Positions 42,962-53,794 of a stretch of 64,000 bases of DNA are shown in pieces. Position 1 is the stretch's first letter. Each line of letters starts with the position of its first letter. The stretch comes from Platycnemis pennipes (Eukaryota > Arthropoda > Insecta > Odonata > Platycnemididae): contig OW121856.1 in NCBI GenBank assembly GCA_933228895.1, forward strand, positions 19,175,805-19,239,804. Direction: 5' to 3'. The notes below the pieces were generated by a model. That model searched no databases, had not been told where the DNA came from, and saw only the letters and a program-made list of their open reading frames with translations. The translations under genes were made by a program, and so were the position numbers.

Positions 42962-43570
42962 AAAAAATTAGTCGGCAATACTAATATTGGTTTGACACAG
43001 CTCTTCCTTCGATTCCTCTATTGACCAACCTCCTTATATTGACGTAATTCCTCTCTTTTACATATTTCACCACCTGTTCCATATATCTCAAACGTGACCT
43101 GCCTTTTCCTATCTTCCCATTCACTTTTCCCTCGACGATTGCCTTCATCAGGCCATCGTTTCTTAATATGTGGCCGATTAAGTTGTCCCGTCTTTTTCAT
43201 AGGGTACTCAGAAGACCTCTTTACTTCCACTGTTCTTTGTACTTCCTCGTTACTTACTCGGTCGATCCATTTAATCTTCATCATTCTTCGGTAGCACCAT
43301 ATTTCGAATGCTTCCACCCTTTATTCGCCGCTGCTGTCATCGTCCATGCCTCACTGCCGTGAAGAAACATGCTCCAGATGTACGTACTGATGAATTGTTT
43401 CTTTACTTCAACGCTTGTATATCTAGCTGTAAGTAGATTCTTCTTTTGATAGAATGGCCTCTTTGCCTGGGTTATTTTAGTGATGATTTCTTACTTGCTT
43501 CGTCCATCATTGGTTACTTGGCTTCTCGGGTAACAGAATTCTTTCACTTCTTCAAGTTTTTGTCACATCA
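42962..43570 (-). mobile_element. RTE-like LINE, C-terminal region, degenerate
   Basis: On minus: a frame starting MEAFEIWCYRRMMKIKWIDR, VSNEEVQRTVEVKR, then shifted GHILRNDGLMKAIVEGKVNG and KIGKGRSRLRYMEQVVKYVK. Further upstream lie the codons for RRPFYQKKNLLTARYTSV, KKQFISTYIWSMFLHGSEAW. 3' end with CCAATATTAG at about 42975. No (ATG)n tail. Confidence 0.75.
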
Positions 43571-43587
43571 CATATGCTTTTTTTCAA

Positions 43588-43717
43588 ATTGTTATATTTA
43601 AACTAAAATATCGCTACTAATCAGTTTTTGGCATGATATGTAATCAATGTTTAGTGTAAATTCACTCGTATCAACACCTTTATAGTGGCTTTCATGTTAT
43701 TATGTAGGTGTAGACCA
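43588..43717 (+). mobile_element. LINE-B 3' tail fragment
   Basis: ATATTTAAACTAAAATAT, CATGATATGTAATCAATGTT and a decayed hairpin ending in TTATGTAGGTGTAG. Only the last 130 bp. Confidence 0.55.
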
Positions 43718-44094
43718 TTGAACAAGCACTCACTTCCCAACTGCTCTCAAAAACATAATTTTGCATTGCTATAGTTACCATCATAATCAGACAGGGATCC
43801 TTACAACGGTATGATGAAAATCCCTATACCATTTTCCTTCTCAGAGATATAATTGTCCAATAATAAGTACTTCGTCTCATTCATACCCTAAAGAATTTGA
43901 ACGATATATTTCTCCCAAGGTCTTCCTTTGAAATTCGTTTAACACACTTTTTCCTCAACGACGTTATTCATCGGGGAAGCAGGACTTGAGAAGTGGCTGT
44001 GTCATTGTCGTTTGGAACGGTACTTCATTTCATTCAACCTCCAGTCTCCTCTCTACTCTCTAAGATTTCTAATCTACCTTTATTTAGGGCATTA
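43718..44094. other. spacer
   Basis: At about 43900-44060 it resembles the RTE C-terminus in reverse only weakly (CTTCCTTTGAAATTCG). Not called. Confidence 0.3.
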
Positions 44095-44193
44095 TGTAGG
44101 TATCTCTATCTATTTTAGTGCATGTTAGGTGAGAAGTCACCCCCTATTACACACCTTTATGGTGGCTTGCAGGAAATTATGTAGATATAGATG
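44095..44193 (+). mobile_element. LINE-B 3' tail fragment
   Basis: GTGCATGTTAGGTGAGAAGTC, hairpin ACACACCTTTATGGTGGCTTGCAGG with loop TTTAT, tail ATGTAGATATAGATG. Confidence 0.65.
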
Positions 44194-47100
44194 TACCTCC
44201 CCACAGCAAATTATCCACTGTCATCCACTCATGCCATCCGCCCATTCTGTATTTCTAGCAGTTCTTAAAACGGATGTGTGGCTCTATCTTTACAGAAAAA
44301 TATAAACACCGATGATGTGGCAAAGGGAGAGATTATTGTTGATCGCCAGGAAAAACAAATTCAGTTAGAAGAAAAATAGATTACCTTGCTTTAAATAAAA
44401 TCAAACATCAAGAGGTCCAGCTCACATTATTGCATCAGAAATAACCGCAGGTTAGGATATATTCTTCATTTCTACGGATTAATCATTTAAGATGGTCCAT
44501 ATTTGATCAGCTACGACTTACGTTAAATACACCATGCACGTATTTAGGGAAACCGAGTTGAATACTTCGTTTCCAATGTTGTTCCAAATAGACATCGGGC
44601 AGAGAAAAGGAACAGTAATACGCACTCTCCCCATTAATTCCATGCCTTATAAATGCATATGCTCATTTAACCATGAATTTTACTATTTAGACGACCAATA
44701 ATAGTGGAAACAGTAGCCACAGTAGCCACAGTGGAAAGCGATAGATTCTCCTATTGAAAATTGAGAAACGTGATAAAACATTCATGGTTAAATTTACGAT
44801 GGAAAGAAACATTATTTGATATTTTGTCAACTAATGAGATTGGAACACCTGGGAAATAACATTTTCCAGTATTTCAGTGAAAAATAACAAACCTGCGTGT
44901 GTGAATGTAGATAGAGGAAGCAATTATTAAAAAAACAAAACGAAGTCTGGAAAATGAAAAAAGAAAGAAGCCCAGCACGAGGGAGGGAGGAAAACATCGA
45001 GTCGAAGCACGCTACAAGTTAAGATGAGGTATTTGAGAGAAGGGAGGAAAAAAACCGGCAGTAAGAGTGGAAAGTACATTTGGATATAAATTATGCAGTG
45101 AGCGTAGGATGTGCAATTGAATTTATACCCTGGTCTTCCTGAATAAATGACGAACGGCGCTGAATGAACAATGCGCGACCACAGAAATATAAATGCTAAG
45201 AGGAAGGGGTGAGCAGGGAGCTCGAGGGAGGAGGCAGGGAAAGGGATCTGGGAAAAGGGGTCGGAGGGCAGTCGTAAAAGGAGCGAGGGAGAGTGTGTTG
45301 GGGGTCAGGGGCCGTTGCATCGGATGAATTAAAAAGGAGCCGGCCCTGGGAGTCCCAGGCGTCTTGGGCGAGGCCTCGTGTGAGTGGAGCGGGGGCGGCA
45401 GACCAGCCAGGGCCAACGGAGAGAAAAAAGAAGCGCTCTCAGCGACACTCTCGCAAATTTACTCAATCACGGCAGAATTAAGGCATGCAACACAGTATAC
45501 CTTACTTTAGAGTTCATAAAATAAATCATAAATTCACTTAAAAGGATCCTCAATAAATAAAGTATGATATTATTCATGGACAGGTTTGTCGTAAGTAGAT
45601 CTCATGGAAATTATAGCATCCCCAGAATCCCAAATAAACTCTTATCTTGAAAATTCCGCTATCCCAGTTGGTCCAATAGCTCAAATGACTCCACAAACGC
45701 AACCTTATGAATACAGCGATTTAACAAATAGGTACCAGCTAGGTATCAGATAGGTACCAGGTAGGGAAGCCCAGCGTTAGGGATGAGATGGAGGCACGGG
45801 AACGCTGGAGATAAAGGCGGGGAAGGGGAGATCATCCCCTTTCTTACTCCTTGTCTCGTGCGGTTTCCAAGGAAGTCGTCTCAAGAAAAATAAAATCTCC
45901 CCGTTTCGGAGGGGTAGTATAGGAAAGAAACATCTTTCTCCACTCCCAAATCTACGAAACAAACAAAGGTATTCTGGCTTATTCTGCAAGTGTTCTCATC
46001 ACACCTACCGACTGTCCTACCGTCCTTCGCGTTCAGATCACTATCTACTTTAGCATGTGAAAATATAAAATTGCGGTTTCACATACATACTTTCCTTAAA
46101 TTATGTATTGGATTCTGTTGGATTATCCTTGTCTTGTAAATTAAAATCGCAGAAAATTGTTTCAACCTCAGCGTCTATCCATAAACCCTATGTAAGAGCC
46201 TCAAAATTACCTCCTACCTCGGGATCTTTCCTGTAGGCGTTCGATATATAACGTAAGCCGTGTTCCTCTGCAAAGCCCATTGGTACCAAGTTAGAATATT
46301 CAGGACCAGTGACTTTGCTATTCACGTACTTGAAATAATATGTTTCAAAACATTCTTTTAAAAGATAGGCGCCTCAGGAATTTGAATATTTTAGGGGTAT
46401 TGAGTGACACTAACAATAAGTGAGATGTGGACCGCAAGATAGTAATAGCTACTACTATTCAGGAGATTAATACGCCCTAAAATGGACTACCCATCTTTCG
46501 TTTAAATTGAATTGTCCACATGCTTAGCCTCGTAGTGATTTAAATTTTAATAATTTTGTTCCACTGGCTGAATAGCAGATATTTTATCGTTTCCAGCCTA
46601 TTGTGAATGATCACTATTCAATGGTATGAGATTCTTAAAAAGTTCTCCATTTCCGGATTATCGAAGAGTGGAAACATTATTCTAACTGGATAATGAGATA
46701 CGATGAAATGCTCCCCTCGATTTAAAATTAAAATAGGTAATTTTATACAAACTTTATATCCATCTTTAATCGACAAAAGCATCAAATTAAAGTTAAGACC
46801 TGTGTGTGAAGTAAAACATTTATTTTCAATGTGTTACGACTTCCATGATGTAAATCTGGGGATAAACTGATTGAAATGAAGACAAGTTATCAAGTAACTC
46901 TTACATGATGGGAAAAATAAACTATTCAATTTTTTGGATACATCACAGTCTGCGGTCATTAGAATTAGTCAATACCAAAGATTATGGTCAATACTATGGA
47001 TAAGAAACTATGCCTACATGGGTATTTGATATATCATGATGGTAGTTAAGTTTCAGTGAATTACAAATGAAGGCGTACATGAGTGGGACTCTACTCCCGT

Positions 47101-47739
47101 TGAAAGTGAAGTAACCCCACTGCATACTGACAAAAAGCTAGAAAAGCAAACCCACCTCATGTGATACAGGTGATTAAATATATAAAAGAATTAACATTAA
47201 AGAAGATTAAATATATAAAAAAATTAGCATTCTCCTCCGTTTAATTACATACCCGCTTTGTTATCGCTGAAATTACGAAAGAGTTTCCTCACTTCTGCCA
47301 TGGGTTTCTTCGGTTTAGATTGAGGGCAATAAAATTTCAGACTATTGAGACGTAAATATTGACCATCTGTCCGTACTTGGGCGAACGGACATGGGGAAGA
47401 ATGAAATAGGAAGGTGGAACAAGGAATTTTTCACAGGGGTCCAGACGCATCCAATATACGACGAGAGCGAGAGACACGGCCAATATGGTACATAAGTCGG
47501 AGGAGGGCGACGTATTGGGATTTTTCGTAGGGGAGGCCGGCGGGGGATACGTGGAGAGACATGGACACCAGATGCTTGGCGAGAATTTTTACAGAACATG
47601 GATGAAGAAATATGGGGTGGGACGGGAATGTTTGAAAGGGACATGTCCATAAAGGAAATTGGATCGAGGGGGACGAACTGAGAGGTGCTTTGCTTGCGAA
47701 GCCCGAAGCAATGCGCCTGCCTTGAGAGACATATCTACA
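44194..47739. other. about 3.5 kb with no supported gene
   Basis: It holds a GC-rich, G/A-biased block at 45190-45440 (frames 45123-45416 minus and 45293-45481 plus are composition effects). Small direct repeats lie at 44705-44725, 45730-45770 and 47170-47230 (GATTAAATATATAAAA twice). No protein family seen. Confidence 0.4.
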
Positions 47740-47821
47740 ATTTTGTCTACGTAATATCCTTCCACCGCAAGGGTGTGTGGCAGGGGGTGAAGATTACCAA
47801 ACATGCACTATTGACATTTAA
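47740..47821 (-). mobile_element. LINE-A 3' end, piece 1, split by another LINE-A
   Basis: GTCTACGTAATATCC, hairpin remnant, GGCAGGGGGTGAAGATTACC, up to GACATTTAAC. The family sequence resumes at 48441 (AGGATACTACGTGGAAACAT). Confidence 0.75.
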
Positions 47822-48440
47822 CTACATCTACATGATACCCTGCAAACCACCGCGATTGTATGGGGCAGGGGGTGAATATCACCAAGAATGCACTACCAAC
47901 ATACAAACAAGCTACTATAGGGTCTCAGGTAACTAGACTTTTTGTATCTGCATAGTAATAAGGGATTGGTTGTTTATGCATGCATCATGCACTACAGACT
48001 ACTCTAAAATATTTCCCCTACCTATCCCTTGCTATGTTGCCTATTCTTTTCTCTTATAGTATGGGGGAAAAAATGACGTTTTGAATCTATCAGAACGACA
48101 ATCTATTTCTCTAATCTTATTTATCTGGTCGAATCTAGCATAATGCGCTGGTGTTTTTAATGCATGCCTAACATCTTCAGTAAAGCTATCAGATTTTAAT
48201 TTCTGAAAGAGATTAAATCTGTACTTAAACATTCACTCTGATAATGATTCCCACCCTAATTATTTTATTAATTCTGAAATACTACTTGACCTATCGTAAC
48301 ACATTTTAACGAAGCTAGCTGCTCTACGCTGCATACTGTCTAGTTCTCTGATCAAACCTAATTCAATCGGAACCCATGCACTGGCTACATACTCAAGGTG
48401 GGGCCTAGCCTAACTAGTGAAAAGTAGCATCGCTCCTTTA
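47822..48440 (-). mobile_element. LINE-A nested in LINE-A
   Basis: Tail and hairpin (CTACATGATACCCTGCAAAC), 3' untranslated part, and the minus frame 48232-48041 reading LFQKLKSDSFTEDVRHALKT, PAHYARFDQINKIREIDC, then DRFKTSFFP. Upstream lie RRAASFVKMCYDR and EYVASAWVPIELGLIREL remnants. 5'-truncated at about 48440. Confidence 0.8.
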
Positions 48441-48985
48441 GGATACTACGTGGAAACATGTTAGACAATAGGGTCGCATGGTTAGTATCTACATAGTAAG
48501 AAGGGATTTTTAGATTATATGGTTGTTATTACATACATCATGCACTACATGCTACTCTAAAAATATTTCACCTATCTATCCCATTGCTGCCTATTGTTGT
48601 CTATTATAGTACGGGGGAAAATGATATTTTGATTCTATCGTTACGACAATCTATATCTCTAATGTTATTTACCTGGTCGAATCTAGCATTATACTCGTGG
48701 TATTTTTACATATATGTCTAACATCTTCAGTAAAGCTACCCGTTTTAAATTTCTGCAGGAGATTCTGTAATTAACCCTATCCACACCACTATCATAACAC
48801 CTTTTGACAAACCTAGCTGCTCTACGCTGCGCACTGTCTAGCTTTGATCAAACCAAATTCATTTGGATCCCATTTAATGGCTCCATATTCAAGGTGGGGC
48901 ATCGCTCTTTTTTTCCCGCCATATTTCTCGAACTCTCTTAATTAATCTAGTTTTCCCTTGGCTTGGCCGCATATTTCCCGGAGCA
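48441..48985 (-). mobile_element. LINE-A, piece 2 (older copy)
   Basis: 3' untranslated part from 48441, then inverted coding remnants to GCCGCATATTTCCCGGAGC at about 48985. Contains deletions in the LQKFK...ELG region. It rejoins piece 1. Confidence 0.75.
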
Positions 48986-49555
48986 TCATACGGGAGTTAT
49001 AAATTCGGGACTTGAGTGGCAGAGTAAAATAATATAAGCAGTGAAGTGTTGATTTACAATAATTTGAATGGCACACTTACCATTTTTCTTAGGAGTGTCT
49101 CCACAGAACATTGCCTTATGAAGAATTCATTCTCCCACTTTGAAAGGCCAGTTCCGATTACACATTTGCACGGCGTGAGAACCGCCGTGCATGACCTGTT
49201 CACTCTCCGCGCCAAATAGTCGACTGTCTATTCCATCTTTCAGAGTCACAACTTACTACACACAGAGGCACGTGACCCAGCGTTTACATTCGTTACAATC
49301 AATAAAAGCAGACTTCGTCTCTGCTCTGATTTGGCGAATATTTTTGCGGAAAATAGCGTAAAGTGGGCCCAAATAGTACGTATTTCTGGTAACCACACGT
49401 TCCGTGCAATTCTAGAAGGGCCCCTCGTGGCTGGTGCGCGCCCTTTGGGACCACAGCACTAGGTACACCTCCGAAGGTCCACTGCATGACAGACACCTAC
49501 TGCGACGCTTTTCCTAGACAAATACGAGTACTTATCGCTCATTTGAGGAGACTTC
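48986..49555. other. spacer with an 8-bp-arm GC hairpin at 49168-49190
   Basis: GCACGGCG and CGCCGTGC flank a 7-base loop TGAGAAC. The frame 49299-49496 (minus) shows no domain. Confidence 0.4.
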
Positions 49556-50250
49556 CACACCTACATTTACGCAATACCATGCAAACTAGAGCGAGGGTGT
49601 GTGGCAGAGGGTGAAAATCACTAAACATGCAAACACTATTAACTAAGCTACTACATGGAAAAATGTTAGATAATAAGAGTCACATGCAGCTAGATGGTTA
49701 GTATCTACAGAGTAATAAAGGGATTATTAGGTATAACGGCATTTATATAAATAAATTTATCTGTATTTACCTACCATATATGGGTTAGTAATAATAATAC
49801 ATGTATCATGCACTACAGACTATTCTTAAAACATTTCACCTACCTACCCCTTTGCTATGCTGCCTATTGTGTTCTCTCATAGTACGGGGAAAAATGACAT
49901 TTTGAATCTATCGGTACTTTTTCAAAACTTATTTATCTGGTCAAATATATCACAGTACACAGGGGTGTTTAATATATATCTAACATCCTTAGTTATCTAT
50001 CCTTTTTCAATTTCTGAGGGAAATTTATCCTGTACTTTAACCTACGATCTGATAATGATTCCTTACCTAATTCTCCTATTATTTCTGATACTTTATAAAC
50101 CTTTCGTAACTCCTTTCAGTAATGCAGCTTTTCCATGAAGAACACTGTCTAGATCTCTGATCAAACCTAATTCATTCGTATTCCATACGTTGGCTGCATA
50201 TTCAAGGCGGGGCCTAACTATAGTGAAAAGTAATATCGCTCTTGAGTAAA
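49556..50250 (-). mobile_element. LINE-A copy, degenerate
   Basis: Degraded tail and hairpin (ATGCAAACTAGAGCGAGGGTGT). 3' untranslated part, then inverted coding remnants up to ANVWNTNELGLI and SLLxR. The frame is lost. Confidence 0.75.
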
Positions 50251-50329
50251 TATATGAATGCGATGGTTATGGCTAGTTATAAGCTATATAAACTACTGAT
50301 AAGATTGTTACAAGTTAAGCCCATTTTAA

Positions 50330-50397
50330 ACAATACTTCATCCTGCACGAGACATAACACACACCTTTAAGGTGGCTTTCAGAGTATTATGTAGATG
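50330..50397 (+). mobile_element. LINE-B tail scrap
   Basis: ACACACCTTTAAGGTGGCTT, CAGAGTATTATGTAGATGA only. Confidence 0.5.
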
Positions 50398-51179
50398 ACG
50401 TAGGGTTCTAGCCACTACTTGATATTGACGACAGAATATGGCATGTTTGGAACCATCCTAGGTGGTTTCGTACGACCTTTTAACTTATGCCTGCTATGAA
50501 GCTTTATTTCATAAAACATTAGAAAGGGAAGAACGCACTGCGACTGGTAGCTGACGTGATTGGCGACAGTTACCGGATCCTACTGAGGACTTCTAACAAG
50601 ACAGTACCGCATCAAGTATGAAAAAGCAAGTAGATAAGAGAGTATAATAGTAATCGTGCTTGGTATTCAGCATACTGGTTTATGTGATGTTTTGATATTT
50701 TTTATTTTTTTATGTTATTAAGAAAGTCGGTTCCCCAAACGGGATTCATTTCTAAGGGGAACCTAATTTCCTTGCACTCCTCGATTTTCTTAAATAACTT
50801 TAATAAAGGTTATATTTTCTGTACACACATTTAGGCAAAGGAATACATTAATGAATACATGAAATGAAAAAATAAGGCGCTATTCTGTAAAGTTATCATA
50901 CTATCGAGTATCCTCGACATTGGGCTAGATCAAATATTGTGTGAAACTGGTTTTATTGTGACTAATGTACCTTCTTCTGCGATTATTTTTTAAATGAACG
51001 TGATAAATCTAGGCAAATCAAAGCGTTTTGATTCCAATGTAGCATTCATTGAATTCATTTCTTAAGTCTGGCAGTCCTACGTGACATTAGCAATCTCTAA
51101 CAGCAGGGATGTCTCGGTATTTTCAACTCTGCAAGTATATTTTGGAATAATTGAAGATGTGTTTGAAAGACTTTATCAA
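50398..51179. other. no recognised feature
   Basis: AT-rich spacer; the frame at 51081-51275 belongs partly to the RTE copy that follows. Confidence 0.4.
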
Positions 51180-51500
51180 AGCTTGAAGATTTGTCTCCTA
51201 AGAAGAGTAGGAGAAAAGAGAAGTCTGCTGAAAACTCAAAAAAGAAGAAGGGACAACTTAATCGGCCATATCTAGAGACATGATGGCTTGATGAAGACTA
51301 TCGTCGAGGGAAAAGAGAACGGGAAGATCGGAAAAGGCAGGCCTCGTATGAGATACATGGAAAAGGTTGTGAAGGATGTAAAAGAGAAGAATTACGTCAC
51401 AATGAAAAGGTTGGCCGATAGAAGAATCGAGTGGAAAGCTGCGTCAAACCAATCCTAGGATTGTTGACCAATGATGATGATGATGATGATGATGATGAAG
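51180..51500 (+). mobile_element. RTE-like LINE 3' end with (ATG)n tail
   Basis: Codons for LLRRVGEKRSLLKTQKRRRD, NLIGHI, stop (TAG for L), RHDGLMKTIVEGKENGKIGK, GRPRMRYMEKVVKDVKEKNY, VTMKRLADRRIEWKAASNQS, stop. The 3' end CAATCCTAGGATTGTTGACC carries about nine ATG units. It is close in sequence to the copy at 36456-36876, so probably young. 5'-truncated at about 51180. Confidence 0.85.
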
Positions 51501-52043
51501 ATTTGTCGGGCGATATGAGATTCTCTAGTTCCGCTTCGCGTGTTGGTTCTGGCCTCCGTCGGCCAGCAAAGCTGAAAGCGGAGTTGCCGCAGCACCAGGC
51601 GTGAATTTTAAAGCGCTTCTGCCGACAGCATCGCAGACAGCGGTCCTTTAAAAAGGGAATCATGTAATCACGTTTCCCTCCACCCCCTCCCAGTCACTGC
51701 AGCCTCTACTCTTCGGGAGGAGGTCAGGCCTCTGGAGTAGCGAGGATTTCCGCGGAGTACAGCGAAGGCGGAAGTGGTTCCCACGAGAGGGAAGGGCGGA
51801 GTTGGTTGGGGTGCGGGAGGGCGGGGGAGGGGTCCCGGCGGTGGTCTGGGGGCAATGACCGCTCCCTCCCAGACTCTCCATCGATCGCAGCCGCTTGTGC
51901 CGACCGCGCTCGGGGTGCGGGCGTGGCCCACATTCCCACGATGTGATGCGGGCGTGACGATTCACCGCCTCCCTTTTCACAGAGAGACAGTACGCCCCTT
52001 TAAGATGCACCTCAGCGCTCCAGAATTCATTGCATACATGGCA
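51501..52043. other. GC-rich block
   Basis: 51530-52010 is GC-rich, CpG-containing. Four overlapping frames of 70-130 codons on both strands cancel each other as evidence. Could be a CpG island. Confidence 0.4.
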
Positions 52044-52078
52044 CATAATAGACAGCATTGCAAAGGGATAGTTACCTA
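52044..52078 (+). mobile_element. LINE-A scrap
   Basis: CATAATAGACAGCATTGCAA, AGGGATAG matches the 3' untranslated region of LINE-A (AATAGGCAGC.T.GCAAAGGGATAG). Confidence 0.45.
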
Positions 52079-52199
52079 CCTAACGATCTAGAGTATCTTG
52101 AAAGCCACTCATGGCAGACAAGAATCAACAGAGAGGATATGGGAGAGAAAACCAAGAGAATAAGTAACAAAGTTGGGTGCAGGTACCCCAAGTGACTTT

Positions 52200-52952
52200 C
52201 TACAAAGAGAGAAGCTAACAAATACGATAAGAAATGACTTTGTATCGAAACGTACGATCTTACAGATGGCAAGAGGTGTATTGAAGGTCAAAAAAGAAAA
52301 CTTAGGCATTGGTTTGCCGCAGTAAAACAGAATCCAGGGTTACAAAAACAAAAACTTCAGGTGCCGGAAAAGTAATGTTACCTGGGAAGCCGAGTAACCA
52401 GCGATGAACAAATTAAAAGAGAATTTGTGGGTACAATAGCCTAGGCGAAAAGGGCATTTTACAAAAGGAAGATTCTGCTTACAGCTGTAAATACAAGCAT
52501 GGAAGTGAGGAAAACATTTCATTAGAACATCTATCTGGAGCATGCTACTATATGGCATTGAAACATGGGCGATAACAGCAGCAGGTACGTCAAGGCTGAA
52601 AGCTTTGAAATGTGATGCTACCGAAGAATGATGAAGATAAGGTGGATCATAAGAGCGACAAACGAAGAAGTCTTAAGAAGAGTGGGCGAAAAAATAAGTT
52701 TGCTGAACACTAAAAAGAAGACAGGACGATTTAACTGGCCATATCTTAAGACAAGATGCCCTGATGAAGACACTCGTCGAGGGAAAATGCAAGCCGAAAG
52801 AATGGAAAAGGCAGGTCCCGCATATGATTTATAGAACAAGTTGGGAAAGTTGGTAAAGAGAAGAATTATGTTAATGTGAAGAGATTGGCCGACAGGAGAA
52901 TTTAAAAGGGGGCTATGCCAAACCAATCTTAGGATTGTTAACCGATGATGAT
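52200..52952 (+). mobile_element. RTE-like LINE, longer C-terminal region
   Basis: Codons for YLGSRVTSDEQIKREFVG, AKRAFYKRKILLTAVNTSME, VRK, then shifted SIWSMLLYGIETWAITAAG, LKAFEM, stop, CYRRMMKIRWIIRATNEEVL, RRVGEKISLL. The YLGS..TSD and LLYG.ETW blocks lie between the RT catalytic core and the C-terminal tail in RTE elements. Several frameshifts. 3' end CCAATCTTAGGATTGTTAAC then ATGATGATG. The 5' part before about 52380 is uncertain. Confidence 0.7.
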
Positions 52953-53335
52953 GTTAAATATATATTAAGAACTACTATGTATTACGCTATATTTCATAAT
53001 ATAAACAAAATAAGAGAGGTAGATTGCCGTTCCGATAGACTTAAAATGTCATTTTTCCCGTGTACTACAGCAAAAGAACTAAATAGCGTAGCAATGGATA
53101 GTTAGGTGAAATATTGTTATAGTCTGTAGTTCAAGAAGCAAGCTTTAGCACTACTAGCCAATGCATGCTAAGGAATTACAGATGAATATATTTAGAGAAA
53201 GACTTAATAACCAGTATTCGCTTCAATATAATGTAGATAGTAACCATCTAGTTGCTCTAAACTCTTATCGCTAACATAATTCCATTAAGTAATAGCATTT
53301 TAGCTCTTAATCAGTGCACGTTAGGTGATCCCCAA
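52953..53335 (+). mobile_element. LINE-A 3' part, end lost
   Basis: From the codons for VKYILRTTMYYAIFHNINKI, REVDCRSDRLKMSFF, through the 3' untranslated part to GTGCACGTTAGGTGATCCCC. The hairpin and tail are missing. It abuts the RTE tail, so the RTE probably inserted in it. Confidence 0.7.
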
Positions 53336-53383
53336 GGATGAGAGGAACGTTATTTATTCATTGAAACTTTCACGGCTCATGAT

Positions 53384-53794
53384 GATACGTATGTAATTCG
53401 GGTGTGCCGCGTGATGTTCAGTTATTGTCCCGACGTTTCGTGACCTTTGCTGGTCACTTTTTCGGAGGGATATGAGGTCCTCGTTGCCGGTGAGGGTATT
53501 ATATATCTCAGGTGGGTGGGTCGAGGGGGGGAGAGGGATGGAGGATGGACGGAAATGTCATTGAAAAATATTTGTGAAGTGTGGGCCTCCACGTGTGGCT
53601 TATTTGGAGGCCACCATCTCTATTAAAATTTTCTCTGTTCTTTATTATTTCATTTGCTTCACGGTATAGCCTGAGCTTCAATCTGTTGACCTTTGCAATT
53701 ACTTTAGTTTTTTTTTCAGATTGGGGGGCATACCTGAACATCACGCGGGGCAATAACTGAACATCACGCGGCACACCCGAATAACATACGTATC
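53384..53794 (-). mobile_element. Penelope-like element 3' fragment between inverted repeats
   Basis: GATACGTATGTAATTCGGGT, GTGCCGCGTGATGTTCAGTT at 53384 is inverted at 53794 (one mismatch in 44 bp). Between them the minus strand encodes KVNRLKLRLYREANEIIKNR, ENFNRDGGLQISHTWRP, followed by a non-coding segment. R..REA.EI.K...N.NRD.G..LS..W.P is how many Penelope-like proteins end. Downstream on minus is GTGACC-AGCAAA-GGTCAC-GAAACGTCGGG, a hammerhead-like stem II and GAAA; the CTGANGA part is degenerate. Confidence 0.6.

Noticed and set aside
42498..42971. 157-codon plus frame
   Set aside because: No domain, no start context, and shorter frames on the other strand overlap it.
51470..51500. 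ATG microsatellite as an independent feature
   Set aside because: It is the 3' tail of the RTE-like LINE; the same tail occurs at 36456-36480.
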